Positions 1 through 11,690 are shown, counted from the stretch's first letter. The stretch: 64,000 bases of DNA from Sacculina carcini (GCA_916048095.2 OU696583.1:3470501-3534500); one strand, 5' to 3'. Numbers and translations: made by a program. Notes: generated by a model from the sequence alone, not told the origin.

Positions 1-286
1 TGCTTGTCTGTATGTTTGTGCGTCATGTTTGTCCGTGTCATTGTGTATGTGTCGTAGGACCATGCGTGCGTGAGCTTGTTTGTACTTGTGTCCGATCGGC
101 CTGTCCTGTTATGTATGTACTTGTAAATACAGTCGGTCCATAGCACTCACGTTATCAACTTGTGTTGTTCCGTGGCAACCCAAACGCCATAACCACGAAT
201 AATGAATGATAATAAAAAAGCGAGGATATTGATAATGATTTCACGCCTCGAACACGCATCAACCTACCCCTGAATGGAAGATATAC
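1..286. other. Intronic sequence, nothing recognised
   Basis: This is the start of the intron downstream of VPS13 exon 16. I see no further exon, mobile element end or tandem repeat in it. The next VPS13 exon is presumably outside the window. Confidence 0.5.
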
Positions 287-388
287 CAAGCCTGATATTG
301 AAAGCAGGACAGACGTGACCAGCGCCTGAGCAGCATGTTTGAGAGCCACTGGAAGGCCGCCGGGGCGATTATAACGCATGCGTCGTTT
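287..388 (-). CDS. VPS13: VPS13 exon 16
   Basis: It has 34 codons in phase 0, with acceptor gaggcag before AAACGACGC and donor GGCTTG|gtatat. The peptide starts KRRMRYNRPGGLPVALKH and continues the FDEDYKK end of exon 15, as the QKRR segment does in VPS13 proteins. The donor is weaker than the others, so the 3' edge is the least certain part. Confidence 0.75.
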
Positions 389-634
389 CTGCCTCAATTA
401 AAACGCGACATGACATCAACAAACATTACCATATTAAGCACTAAATATTATTTTCACTTTAATTCCTTTGAGTTGAAGAAAAATACAAATTACAAGTTCA
501 CTGATGAGCGCAAACAATGTAAATAGACGTGTTAATAAGAGACTGTACTAAAACAATAAATTTACGCATAACACGCAGATAATCCAAGTTTACAACGTTT
601 GTGAACTAGTTTGTATGTGAAACGTTGGCTAGAG

Positions 635-879
635 GAGTGTTTCTCAACGTGGGCCATATGACCGCCTGGGTGACCATGGGATTATTTTTGAGGGTCATAG
701 CACTGACTTTAAAAAATGGGGGGCCACTATATTTTCTCACTATCCACGAAAGATATATGCCATTCCATGTGCATATGGGGCCACAATGATTTCTAGGGGG
801 CCAAATACTGTTTTGGAGGGCCACAAGGACTCGCATTGTATTGAGGGGGCCATGACAAGAAAAAGGTTGAGAAACATTA
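635..879. mobile_element. hAT-type MITE (245 bp) with 8-bp target duplication
   Basis: The ends form an imperfect terminal inverted repeat: GTGTTTCTCAACG at the left and TTGAGAAACAT at the right, the TTCTCAACC type common in hAT elements. It is flanked by a perfect 8-bp duplication GGCTAGAG (627-634 and 880-887). It has no coding capacity. It lies in VPS13 intron 15, only a few bases inside the 5' splice site of exon 15. Confidence 0.85.
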
Positions 880-896
880 GGCTAGAGGACCCTCAC

Positions 897-1058
897 TTTT
901 TTGTAGTCCTCGTCGAAGCTGAGAACGGCAAACATATTGGCCGCCGTCTCGGTGGCCAGCGACACCGAGTGCGCCGTGCCTCCTAGCACGTGACCGAACA
1001 ACGAGCGCACTCCCCTCAGTGCCGCCGCGGGCACCGCGCCATTGTCTCCAAGCGCCGC
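897..1058 (-). CDS. VPS13: VPS13 exon 15
   Basis: It has 54 codons, phase 0 to 0. The acceptor is ttggtggtag before GCGGCG and the donor AAAAAA|gtgagg. The peptide contains SLFGHVLGGTAHSV and VLSFDEDYKK, matching the conserved glycine-rich FGHxxGG and final DEDYxxKR segments near the C-terminus of VPS13 proteins. The exon follows a 9.4-kb intron. Confidence 0.92.
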
Positions 1059-1184
1059 CTACCACCAACCAATGAGTGAAATAACACACTCGCTTTCATC
1101 CCGTGATACCATCATATGCGAACTTGAAAGTATTCCAGTTGATTTTACGTTACAATATTACCTTAATCAGTCTGTTGCACGATT
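1059..1184. other. 3' end of intron 14
   Basis: This is 126 bp of unique sequence between the minisatellite and the exon 15 acceptor. It must contain the branch point. I see no other feature. Confidence 0.5.
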
Positions 1185-1785
1185 GTATATACACTTGTAT
1201 ACACATTTATACACTTTTATACACATTTATACACATTTATACACATTTATACACATTTATACACTTTTATACACATTTATACACATTTATACACATTTAT
1301 ACACTTTTATACACATTTATACACATTTATACACTTTTATACACTTTTATACACATTTATACACATTTATACACATTTATACACATTTATACACATTTAT
1401 ACACTTTTATACACATTTATACACATTTATACACATTTATACACTTTTATACACTTTTATACACATTTATACACATTTATACACATTTATACACATTTAT
1501 ACACATTTATACACATTTATACACATTTATACACATTTATACACATTTATACACATTTATACACTTTTATACACATTTATACACATTTATACACATGTAT
1601 ACACATTTATACACATTTATACACATTTATACACTTTTATACACTTTTATACACATTTATACACATTTATACACATTTATACACATTTATACACATTTAT
1701 ACACTTGTATAAACATTTATACACATTTATACACTTTTATACACATATATACATATTTATACACTTTTATACACATTTATACACA
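1185..1785. repeat. 10-bp minisatellite (TATACACATT), left block
   Basis: There are about 60 tandem copies of a 10-bp unit reading tatacacatt, with common variants tatacacttt, tatacacttg and tatacatatt. The block is the left half of an array that the gypsy element at 1786-8130 interrupts. The plus strand lacks stop codons within the unit, which creates long spurious open frames; these are not genes. Confidence 0.95.
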
Positions 1786-2542
1786 TGTAGAATTTGGATT
1801 TGGGTCCTATTCTATTGGGCCAAATGTGGCCTGCGTTCACCGACACGCGACCCGGCAATTTACCTTCTTGAAGCAGGGCAACCCACGCCTCTGCTAGCCT
1901 GTTTAGGCCTGGGCTCAATCAGGACCGGTGTGCTCCGGGATCGTACTGCACCCGGAGCGAGCACTCTCACCTCCAGTGGGTGAGAGGCCTGAGCCAAGGG
2001 GAGAGAGGCAAGGAAGAAGGAAGAGACGGGTCCGTGGAATGCAATACTGGTAATACCGGAGCTACCAGCGTAAACTACCACCTATTACCCAACGAAAGGA
2101 GAGGGATAGCACAACACTTTCACTGTAACACGTATCACTGTATTCACTTCACAAAGTTCGACTGACTTGACGAAGCAAGGCATCGAAATTTACCCCATAA
2201 TGGTGATTAACTTGAAACGGTCTAATGCAGGGCATAATGTTCACATAGTAAATGCACAAGTTTACACACATATAAATATTACACGTAGCGCAGCGACCAG
2301 GATTTGAAGCGTACATATATAGCAATGTAAAATAGTACAACGTGTGGCAATCAATTGTATAATTAATATGAAATCATGAAAAACATTTGCTGTATATCGT
2401 GCTATCAGACGTACTTATGCTACGCTATCGCACAGTCACAGTCTATAAGGTCGAAAATCGCGCATACAAACAGTGAATATGTACACATGGCGCCATCTAG
2501 CGGTAGTAGTACGACACAACAGTTATGGACTGGGTCGCTACA
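1786..2542 (-). repeat. 3' LTR (type B) of the composite gypsy element
   Basis: It is 757 bp with TGTAGCG at one end and CTACA at the other. It matches 7376-8130 apart from a substitution near 2368 and a 2-bp indel near 2441. The adjoining run of G (minus strand, GGGGGGGTAG) is the polypurine tract. The last pol codons run into it, and the pol stop TAG is made of LTR bases. Confidence 0.92.
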
Positions 2543-5500
2543 CTACCCCCCCGTCAGAGTTGACTAGGAAGGAGACTCGATACCGTTTGGGAGCTCGCAC
2601 AATTCGTCCTACACGAGTCTGCAAAATGGATGGTGGTTGTGTGGATTCAGTTGGTGGTGATAACTGTCGTTTATGTGTTTGCCTGTTTCGTTGTTGTGAA
2701 GGTTGTGTTTGTTGTTGATCCTGTGGTCGTTTAGATTGTGGTGACACTTGTGATGATCTGATGATTTGCGGCCGTGTCGTCGTTGCACTACTGGCCGGTT
2801 GTGTCCTGCTCATCTTCAGCACAGGATCTGGTCCCGTGCATGGCTGTGACAGGAACAGTTGAGTTGCTGATTTCGGATCACTGGTGTGTGACGTGCATGG
2901 TTCGACGCTTTCAACAACGGCCGGGATGACTCGATCGATGGAGACTGTGTCTGTTTTCGAACGGCGCTGAATTGTAATTGTCTTATCCGTCCGGCTGACA
3001 ACTCGAAAAGGACCGTCGTAGGTGCAATCAAGCGGAGTATGACGCGCTTCATGGCGGACAAATACATGGCTGCACGATACAAGGGCGGATGGCACGTGAG
3101 ATCTGGCAGACGTGTGACACGGTGGCGTTGGTCTGATATGGGCCATGGATCGTCTCAATGTGTCTGCATACGCGAGCGATGTTTGCGGCTGTTGGGCGCG
3201 TCCTGTACGAGGCACAATCATTTCGCATGGAATGCGTAGCGGCGTGCCGTATACTAGTTCGGCGGATGACACTTGCAGGTCTGCTTTGACGGCCGTTCGT
3301 AAACCAAGAAGAACAATTGGCAGAGTGTCCGTCCAATTGACTGACATGTGCGCTCGCAGTGATGCCTTAGGTTGGCGATGCAGACGCTCAACAAGGCCAT
3401 TGCTTGCCGGATGTAGTTTTGTGTTTGAAGCCCATGACTTCACACAGTTGCTGCCAGCGAGTGCCGGTGAATTGCGTACCTCTGTCTGTTGTCACAATTT
3501 CAGGGACACCAAATCGCGCTAACCAGCCAAGCAAAAATGCACGACATACTGTTTCGGCTCGCATGTCAGCAATGGGTATCACTTCTGCCCATCTTGTGAA
3601 GCGACAGATACATGTGAGTACGTACGTCATTCCGTTGGATGCAGGCAGCGGACCAACCAAGTCGACGTGCACATGCCGGAATCGGTCGCTGGGCACGTCA
3701 AAGGTGCCGATTGGAGCTCGTGTGTGTCTGTGGACCTTGGCGCGTTGACATGATACACATGAGCGTGTCCACTGTTGAATGTCACGCTTCATATTTGGCC
3801 AAACACAGCGAGATGTGATCAGTTTTTGTGTGGCGTGAACACCCGGATGCGACATATTGTGCCACAGAGAAAAGTAATGTCTGCGGAAACTTGTCGGTAT
3901 GATTGGACGAGGGCGGCCTGTCGATTCATCACATAACAAGAGTGCACCGCTTGCGAGTTTGATTCTGCGTAGCCGTAGCGAATGTTCCGTGTCTTCTAAC
4001 CGCTGCAAGGCGACATAGGCTTGCTGTGCGGCTGCTAACGCATCGAAATCGTGAAGTGGTGGTTTTGGATGACACAGAACGCTGACTGTGCGCGATAAAG
4101 CATCAGCTACAACGTTGTCGGAGCCCGCCACGTGTCTGATATCCGTCGTGAACTGGGTTATGAACTCCAGATGACGAATTTCTCGTGGCGAATAGCGGTC
4201 CGAATGAGAGTTCACAGCGGTGACGAGTGGGCGATGGTCTGTGAATATAATCAATGGTCGGCCCTCCACTGCGTGCCTGAATCTTCGGATGGCCAAGTAG
4301 ATTGCCAAGAGCTCACGACCAAATGTGCTGTAGCGGCACTCGGTTGGACGCAACGCTTTTGAAAAGAATGCCAGTGGCTTCCAGTCGTCGTGTGCATATT
4401 GCTGCAGGACTGCTCCGATAGCCTTGTCGGACGCATCCACCTGTAGGCTGATTGGAGCGTCGCGAACTGGGTGCGTCAGCATGACGGCAGCAGCCAGTTT
4501 CACTTTGATGTTTTGGAAAGCGTCTTGTGCATCACCAGTCCAATTTACGGGTCGGCGAGAACGCTTACCGGCTGGCACCAGTAGTTTGTGCAGCGGCTGC
4601 AGTTGTTCTGCTGCAGCGGGCAAGAAGCGGTTGTAGAACGCTGTCATTCCGAGAAATCGACGAAGCTGAGCTTGTGTTTCTGGCTTGGGAAATGACATGA
4701 TGGCGTCTATTTTGTCTGGCAACGGGCAGATACCATTGGCGGTGAGACGATGACCCAGGAACGATACTTCGGCTTGCCCATACACGCACTTACTTGGGTT
4801 GATGATAACTCCATATTTTTGTAGGCGGCGTAAGACTGCGCGTACGTGAACTTCATGTTCTGCCATGGTGGAACTGGCGATGAGAATATCATCTATGTAC
4901 GCGTACACGTTGTTGAGCCCTGCCAGTATTTGATCAACGAAGCGTTGCATTGTTTGGGCCGCGTTACGGAGACCAAACGGCATTCGCGTAGCCTCGAAGA
5001 GCCCAAACGGTGTAGTAATTGCAGTTTTGTGGACGTCGTTCGGCTCTACTGGGATCTGATTGTACGCCCTCACAAGATCCAAGGTGGTGAATACACGACA
5101 GCCCGCCAGATTCGTCACGAAGTCTTGAATGTGCGGGATCGGATATTTGTCCGGTACGGTACACGCGTTCAGGGCGCGGTAGTCCCCGCACGGACGCCAC
5201 TCACCAGGCTGTTTCTTGCGCACCATATGCAGTGGTGCAGCCCAGCTGCTGCTCGATGGCCTCATGATTCCGAGCCTTTGCATATCGGAAAATGATTGCT
5301 TTGCCACATTCAGTCGGTCGGGAGGCAAGCGGCGTGGTCTGGCGAATTTCGGCGGACCGTGTGTTTGGATATGGTGCGTTACCGAATGACGCAGCGGAAA
5401 TGGCTGATCGGGCGGACGCACCACACCTGGAAATTCGGCGAGTAACGACTGAAACGCCGGTGAAATTTCTACAAGGCACTGTAGCCGAGGAGATGTCAGG

Positions 5501-5985
5501 GTATTCACAGTACCTCGGGCGCGGACACGTCCCGAAATATCGCTTAACATCATGCGATGCACATCGACAATGAGACGGTAATGTGCAAGCAAATCAGCGC
5601 CGATTATGTGAAGTGTCGTGTCAGCGACTACAAATTTCCAGCGCAACGGAGGGCCATGAGTGAGTGTCAATGTAAGCTCATGAGTGCCATAGACATTTAC
5701 GAGCGAACCGTTTGCCGCTAACAGCTTGGAAGACTGTTGCGGCGGAGGTTCTGGCAAGCTTGACACAGGCAGAACACTCACCTGGGCACCGGTGTCCACT
5801 AAGAAGCGTCGTCTATTTATGCTGTCTTGTACAAAGAAGAGAGGCACCGGTTTGTGAATTTCGCCCGTCGACGCTGGTGCGCTGCGCCGCAGGCTCATCA
5901 GTTTTCCGAGTTGGCTGTAGCAGTCCACGTACACGGAAGCTCGCATCTGTAAGCTGATGAGCCAAATCTGCGGTGGAAGCGACAA
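2538..5985 (-). pseudogene. pol: Gypsy Pol polyprotein, frameshifted in the integrase
   Basis: It reads on from gag in the -1 frame. The first open segment (to 3388) carries the aspartic protease [13 protein letters not shown], reverse transcriptase with AYIDDIL, RNase H ([21 protein letters not shown]), and integrase with its zinc-binding HHCC block and the first two catalytic aspartates ([14 protein letters not shown]). The frame then breaks near 3410-3430, at the segment before the catalytic glutamate. The rest of integrase ([11 protein letters not shown], then a GPF-type C-terminus) continues in another frame from 3443 to 2538. Compared with the intact relative at 58-61 kb, a few bases are missing between short direct repeats. 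The copy cannot make a complete integrase. Confidence 0.88.
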
Positions 5986-6800
5986 ACACGATTTTCGTCA
6001 CTGCGCGCCTGGTTTTGGCTCGGTCTGGAGTTGCGACGAGACAGCGAGCGGTTCCGCTGTGGCGGGCAAGAGCGACTTTCGGCTGCGTGACTCCTTGAGA
6101 GCTGCAGTTCGCTGATGAGCTCCGTCATTTTCGCCATCAGCTGAGAAAATTCCGTGTGGGACACGGTTGGTGCTGTAGGAGCTAATGCAGCGTGCTCTAC
6201 TTGCCGAATCGCTGCCACTTCTGGCCAGACTGTAGCCGATTGATTGGCAGTTGCTTGAGCAAAGCGATCAGCGGCGGTAGCCAACACGTCCAAGTCACTG
6301 TTCTCTGGAAGGAGAGACAGTGCGGTGCGGATTGTTTGTGGCAATCGCTGGAGAAATAGCGTTCGCAGAAGTCCGGTGTCTCCAGGATCTCCTGCCGCTG
6401 TCACTTCGTTGCGCATGTTGCGCAACAGTTGCGATGGTCGCTGATCACCTAACTGTTGATGGCGCAGCAGCGCTTCGAGTTTTGATGCGCGAGAGGTAGC
6501 CAGTCGTGAACGGAGTGCTTCGCAGAGTTCGGTGAATGTCGCAGTCTGTCGGCTGATGATGTCCTTTACTTGGACCGCAACCGGCATCGGAAGGTTCGCC
6601 GCGAGCATTTTGAGACGGCTGCGGCCATCGTCGATACCGGATACGTCGAACGCGAACTCCACTTGTGTGAGCCACAATTCGGGCTCGTCAGCGCAGAACG
6701 GTGGTAGGCGGAATGTCGTCAACGGCTTGGCTGTGGTTGTGAGATCCACATTACCGTCGGGCGACTGTGCCTGTGGTGTCGTGCCTCCGGGTTCTAGCAT
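5898..6800 (-). CDS. gag: Gypsy Gag protein
   Basis: The frame is open from the primer site to a TGA stop at 5898-5900. The first ATG in frame is at 6800-6798 (about 300 residues). It has the [18 protein letters not shown] segment typical of this gypsy group near the N-terminus and the unusual zinc finger C-x2-H-x9-C-x3-C (CRFHRRFG to CELPC) near the C-terminus, the CHCC finger described for CsRn1-type elements. The stop directly follows GGAAAAC, which sits where the other elements have their frameshift site. It would bind element RNA and form the particle shell. Confidence 0.82.
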   Translation of the reverse strand: MLEPGGTTPQAQSPDGNVDLTTTAKPLTTFRLPPFCADEPELWLTQVEFAFDVSGIDDGRSRLKMLAANLPMPVAVQVKDIISRQTATFTELCEALRSRLATSRASKLEALLRHQQLGDQRPSQLLRNMRNEVTAAGDPGDTGLLRTLFLQRLPQTIRTALSLLPENSDLDVLATAADRFAQATANQSATVWPEVAAIRQVEHAALAPTAPTVSHTEFSQLMAKMTELISELQLSRSHAAESRSCPPQRNRSLSRRNSRPSQNQARSDENRVCRFHRRFGSSAYRCELPCTWTATANSEN

Positions 6801-6810
6801 GCCGGTTGTC

Positions 6811-6820
6811 GGGGTCACCA
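6811..6820 (-). promoter_or_regulatory. Primer-binding site (tRNA-Trp type), inner
   Basis: On the minus strand it reads TGGTGACCCC followed by GACAACC, one base from the inner LTR. The first 13 bases complement the 3' end expected of tRNA-Trp. It would prime minus-strand DNA synthesis. Confidence 0.8.
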
Positions 6821-6821
6821 G

Positions 6822-7339
6822 TGTAGCGCTTTAGGGGTGCGTATGATATCGCCTAGCCCGTCATTCATGAAGATCGCCATGTGTAATGTATATATTTACA
6901 TGCACCACACCAACAAACTGCACAGAACCGGGGGATGTGCTGCGCCGCGTAACCACTCACGCCAACGACTAGGGACGACTGCCTTCAGCCGTGTGTCCAC
7001 TGTACCTGTGTGTTGTTTGCACGGCCCTCGTGACAATAACAACTGCGAGAGAGCATGCCCGTGAGCAGGACTGATAGGGTGTGTGCACACAGAGCGAATA
7101 ACGGTACAGTGGGCACGGCGATACAGGCACTGCGAATGATGTAGAGTGTGAGAGCAGAAGGGTGTGAGGTGCACGGACAAACATGGTGTGTGTGTGTGTG
7201 TGAGAGAGCGAGAGGAGAAATACACACGGTTACTCTCGAACGGAAACACGAATACAATGACAAATAAGAAATTGACAATAACACGTATATACAAGCCTAG
7301 CATAAAATGACGACAATGCAGCCAACGTGGCCCGCTACA
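6822..7339 (-). repeat. Inner LTR (type A), unlike the outer LTRs
   Basis: It is 518 bp bounded by TGTAGCG and CGCTACA, a perfect 7-bp inverted end. It carries a primer site on its inner side and a polypurine tract on its outer side, so it behaves as a real LTR. Apart from the terminal bases I see no similarity to the 755-bp outer LTRs. It is a single copy in this window. Confidence 0.75.
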
Positions 7340-7375
7340 CTACCCCCCTGTCGGTGGTCACGTCGGGGTCACCAG
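7340..7375 (-). other. Collapsed internal region: primer site and polypurine tract only
   Basis: These 36 bp between inner and outer LTR read, on the minus strand, a primer site TGGTGACCCCGACGTGA, about 10 bp of spacer, and GGGGGGTAG. They are what remains if nearly all of an element's internal region is lost. Confidence 0.75.
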
Positions 7376-8130
7376 TGTAGAATTTGGATTTGGGTCCTAT
7401 TCTATTGGGCCAAATGTGGCCTGCGTTCACCGACACGCGACCCGGCAATTTACCTTCTTGAAGCAGGGCAACCCACGCCTCTGCTAGCCTGTTTAGGCCT
7501 GGGCTCAATCAGGACCGGTGTGCTCCGGGATCGTACTGCACCCGGAGCGAGCACTCTCACCTCCAGTGGGTGAGAGGCCTGAGCCAAGGGGAGAGAGGCA
7601 AGGAAGAAGGAAGAGACGGGTCCGTGGAATGCAATACTGGTAATACCGGAGCTACCAGCGTAAACTACCACCTATTACCCAACGAAAGGAGAGGGATAGC
7701 ACAACACTTTCACTGTAACACGTATCACTGTATTCACTTCACAAAGTTCGACTGACTTGACGAAGCAAGGCATCGAAATTTACCCCATAATGGTGATTAA
7801 CTTGAAACGGTCTAATGCAGGGCATAATGTTCACATAGTAAATGCACAAGTTTACACACATATAAATATTACACGTAGCGCAGCGACCAGGATTTGAAGC
7901 GTACATATATAGCAATGTAAAATAGTACAACGTGTGGCAATCAATTGTATAATTAATAAGAAATCATGAAAAACATTTGCTGTATATCGTGCTATCAGAC
8001 GTACTTATGCTACGCTATCGCACAGTCAGTCTATAAGGTCGAAAATCGCGCATACAAACAGTGAATATGTACACATGGCGCCATCTAGCGGTAGTAGTAC
8101 GACACAACAGTTATGGACTGGGTCGCTACA
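7376..8130 (-). repeat. 5' LTR (type B) of the composite gypsy element
   Basis: It is 755 bp and near-identical to 1786-2542. It lies next to the best primer site of the element. On the minus strand it would supply the promoter. The minisatellite resumes directly at 8131. Confidence 0.92.
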
Positions 8131-10190
8131 CACATATATACACATTTATACACATTTATACACTTTTGTACACATTTATACACATTTATGCACTTTTATA
8201 CACTTTTATACACATTTATACACTTATATATACATTTATACACATTTATACACATTTATACACATGTATACACTTGTATACACATTTATACACATTTATA
8301 CACATTTATACACATTTATACACATTTATACACATTTATACATATTTATGTATATTTATACACATTTATACACATTTATACACATTTATACACATTTATA
8401 CACTTGTATACACATTTATACACATTTATACACATTTATACACATTTATACACATTTATAGACATTTATACACTTTTATACACATTTATACACATTTATA
8501 CACTTTTATACACTTTTATACACTTTTATACACATTTATACACATTTATACAAATTTATACACATTTATACACATTTATACATATTTATGTATATTTATA
8601 CACATTTATACACATTTATACACATTTATACACATTTATACACATTTATACATATTTATGTATATTTATACACATTTATACACATTTATACACATTTATA
8701 CACATTTATACACTTGTATACACATTTATACACATTTATACACATTTATACACATTTATACACATTTATAGACATTTATACACTTTTATACACATTTATA
8801 CACATTTATACACTTTTATACACTTTTATACACTTTTATACACATTTATACACATTTATACAAATTTATACACATTTATACACATTTATACACATTTATA
8901 CACATTTATACACATTTATACACATTTATACACATTTATTCACATTTATACACATTTATACACATTTATACACATTTATACACATTTATACACATTTATA
9001 CACATTTATACACATTTATACACATTTATACACATTTATACACATTTATACACATTTATACACTTGTATACACATTTATACACATTTATACACTTTTGTA
9101 CACATTTATACACATTTATACACATTTATACACTTTTATACACATTTATACACATTTATACACATTTATACACTTTTATACACTTTTATACACTTTTATA
9201 CACATTTATACACATTTATACAAATTTATACACATTTATACACATTTATACACATTTATACACATTTATACACATTTATACACATTTATACACATTTATA
9301 CACATTTATACACATTTATACACATTTATACACTTGTATACACATTTATACACATTTATACACTTTTGTACACATTTATACACATTTATACACATTTATA
9401 CACTTTTATACACATTTATACACATTTATACACATTTATACACATTTATACACATTTATACACATTTATACACATTTATACACATTTATACACATTTATA
9501 CACATTTATACACATTTATACGCATTTATATACTTTTATACACATTTATACACATTTATACACTTTTATACACATTTATACACATTTATACACATTTATA
9601 CACATTTATACACATTTATACACTTTTATACACTTTTATACACATTTATACACATTTATACACATTTATACGCATTTATACACTTTTAAACACATTTATA
9701 CACATTTATACACATTTATACACATTTATACACATTTATACACATTTATACACATTTATACACATTTATACACATTTATACACATTTATACGCATTTATA
9801 TACTTTTATACACATTTATACACATTTATACACTTTTATACACATTTATACACATTTATACACATTTATACACATTTATACACATTTATACACATTTATA
9901 CACATTTATACACATTTATACGCATTTGTATACTTTTATACACATTTATACACATTTATACACTTTTATACACATTTATACACATTTATACACATTTATA
10001 CACATTTATACACATTTATACACTTTTATACACTTTTATACACATTTATACACTTTTATACATATTTATACACATTTATACACTTTTATACACATTTATA
10101 TACATTTATACACTTGTATACACATTTATACACATTTATACACTTTTATACACTTTTATACACATTTATACACTTTTATACACTTTTATG
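8131..10190. repeat. 10-bp minisatellite (TATACACATT), right block
   Basis: There are about 205 copies of the 10-bp unit. Higher-order structure is visible: a block with the variant units catatttatg, gacatttata, three successive acttttatac and caaatttata recurs near 8460 and 8770, about 310 bp apart, and again in part near 9180. Runs such as cgcatttata-tacttttata repeat near 9520, 9790 and 9920. The long open frames here (up to 730 codons of YTHLYTFIHI-type repeats) follow from the period and are not protein genes. Confidence 0.95.
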
Positions 10191-10264
10191 TATTTTGCTT
10201 CTTTCTTCATTAGCTTTCATCTTCGTGACTGAAACTTTTATTTCTCAGATTTCGTTCTCTCTAT

Positions 10265-10380
10265 ATCTTTTGGCGCTTCCAGTACATGTGGTCATCACCG
10301 GGTAAGTAATAGTGATTTCTCTCTTCTCATGCTACTGGATTTGCCTATAATTAATAATAGTAATAAGAATAGTAACCTGT
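10265..10380 (+). repeat. SINE-like repeat tail, copy 1
   Basis: The segment with ctcatgctactggatttgcc followed by taattaataatagtaataag resembles 13780-13885 and 17607-17712. The shared block (tcttc-catgctactgga-ttgtctgtaatt) ends in an A/T-rich trinucleotide run, as the 3' end of a SINE family would. The 5' end is not defined. Confidence 0.5.
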
Positions 10381-10513
10381 ATTGGAACAAAATGTATTAA
10401 AGCCATGGAATCACGAATAAAATAGACAATCTCATAAATAATGTCAGTCTTCACGGTTCAACTACACTAAATGAAATTGTATAACATAGAATGTGCGACC
10501 GGTGAATTCTCAC

Positions 10514-10615
10514 CAAATACGGCTCGTAGAAGAACTGTTTGGTGCCCTGGGCAAAATCCTGCACCAGACTGTACGGATTTCCAATCATATCCAAACCAAA
10601 TATCAACACGTAGAT
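10514..10615 (-). CDS. VPS13: VPS13 exon 14
   Basis: It has 34 codons, phase 0 to 0, with acceptor gtcttttcag and donor TATTTG|gtgaga. The peptide IYVLIFGLDMIGNPYSL and TKQFFYEPYL is the diagnostic VPS13A/C segment (VLxLGLDVLGNP, FFYEP). It is followed by the 9.4-kb intron 14. Confidence 0.96.
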
Positions 10616-10659
10616 CTGAAAAGACAATGCATCAACAGTGCGCACAAATCAAGCAATTA

Positions 10660-11240
10660 TAATTACAAACAAAGTAATTGGAAACATTATGTAAATTGCA
10701 AAAGATAATAATTAGATTAATTGAGTTCAAATCTTCAAGAGAAAGCACAAGACCAATATTTGTAAAATATAGAGTTCTACCACTGGAAAAATTGGTTACT
10801 TTAAATAGAATAACTACTAGGCCCAAAATAAGGCCCAAAACAACATGCTGCCAAAGGTACTGCACAGAGCCGTAGCAACCGCCTCCCTACCCCCCGGCCG
10901 GGGGGCCCTCGAATGTTGAGGGGCCTCTTTGCTTCACGTATTATGTGATTATGTCTAATAAATGCATTCAATATTCACAATGGGGGCCCCAAGTGCTGCC
11001 TTCGGGGAGGGGGGGCATAATTCCTCGCAACGGCTCTGGTACTGCAAAATATGTTCATTGTGAACAAACGTCATGTTGATAATTTCTTGGTACAGTCCTG
11101 TAGAACAAGATGTAGAAGATTTTGTATAACTCACGATGGAGTCACTTGCTGGAATAACTTGAAAAAAGAGATCAAGCAGATACCTAGACTTGCATTATTT
11201 AAAAAACAAATGATTACCAAGCTGATGGATGACTTATAAA
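10660..11240 (+). pseudogene. LINE reverse-transcriptase tail, broken by a MITE
   Basis: Two plus-strand fragments read like the end of a non-LTR retrotransposon ORF2. The first (10678-10840) has LCKLQKIIIRLIEF and PLEKLVTLNRI. The second (11051-11239) has NKRHVDNFLVQSCRTR, ITHDGVTCWNNLKKEIKQI and LFKKQM, the usual terminal pattern of CR1/RTE-like LINE reverse transcriptases. The MITE at 10865-11038 lies between them. There is no upstream catalytic part, so it is a 5'-truncated dead copy in VPS13 intron 13. Confidence 0.65.
10865..11038. mobile_element. hAT-type MITE (174 bp), CAGAGCCGTAGC family
   Basis: The terminal inverted repeats are CAGAGCCGTAGCAA and its inexact partner CGCAACGGCTCTG. 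It is flanked by a perfect 8-bp duplication GTACTGCA (10857-10864 and 11039-11046). It is inserted in a LINE fragment. Related copies are at 21121-21375 and 19760. Confidence 0.9.
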
Positions 11241-11359
11241 ACTATTTGCTTCCTCAAGGTAGATGTTATCATTGTGATTCAAATTCGTTGGTGTTGTTTG
11301 TTTGTGCATGATCCTGTTCAGTATGGTATACAAGTATATGTCTCGTACAGTCTAAATAA

Positions 11360-11447
11360 TGGATTCATGTATGAGTGTGCGAGCGTGTGTGAGTGTGTCA
11401 GTACATATACACGCATGCATGTATGAATGTGTGTATATGTATGTATA

Positions 11448-11516
<69 letters not shown>

Positions 11517-11690
11517 GTATGTGTGTATATATGTGTGTATGTGTACATATGCATATTCTGGGTGTATATGTGTATATGTACGGGAATATGTGCATATGTA
11601 TGTATATGAGTGTGTGTGTGTATATATTTGTATGTATGTATATACATATATAGGTGAGTGTATGAATGTGTATTTATTTATGTAGTATTC
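11360..11690. repeat. TG/TA-rich simple repeat
   Basis: Gtgtgag-, atgtatgt- and a pure (TA) run (11455-11506) form a mixed purine-pyrimidine tract. Open frames here are low complexity only. Confidence 0.9.

Larger units (their letters stand above)
1786..8130 (-). mobile_element. Composite CsRn1-type gypsy element with three LTRs
   Basis: This is a minus-strand Ty3/gypsy element inserted in the 10-bp minisatellite. The outer LTRs (1786-2542 and 7376-8130) differ at only about three places. CACA lies on both sides as a 4-bp target duplication. From its 5' side (right) the order is outer LTR, primer site and polypurine tract only 36 bp apart, a different inner LTR (6822-7339), a second primer site, gag, pol, polypurine tract and outer LTR. 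Both primer sites (TGGTGACCCCGAC) fit tRNA-Trp. Pol is disrupted by a frameshift in the integrase. The near-identical outer LTRs show a recent insertion and suggest the composite moved as one unit. Confidence 0.88.

Noticed and set aside
1042-10305. Open frames of up to 730 codons with repeating YTHLYTFIHI-type sequence
   Set aside because: They exist only because the 10-bp unit has no stop on this strand. They lie in an intron on the opposite strand, are not conserved and start at no plausible promoter.
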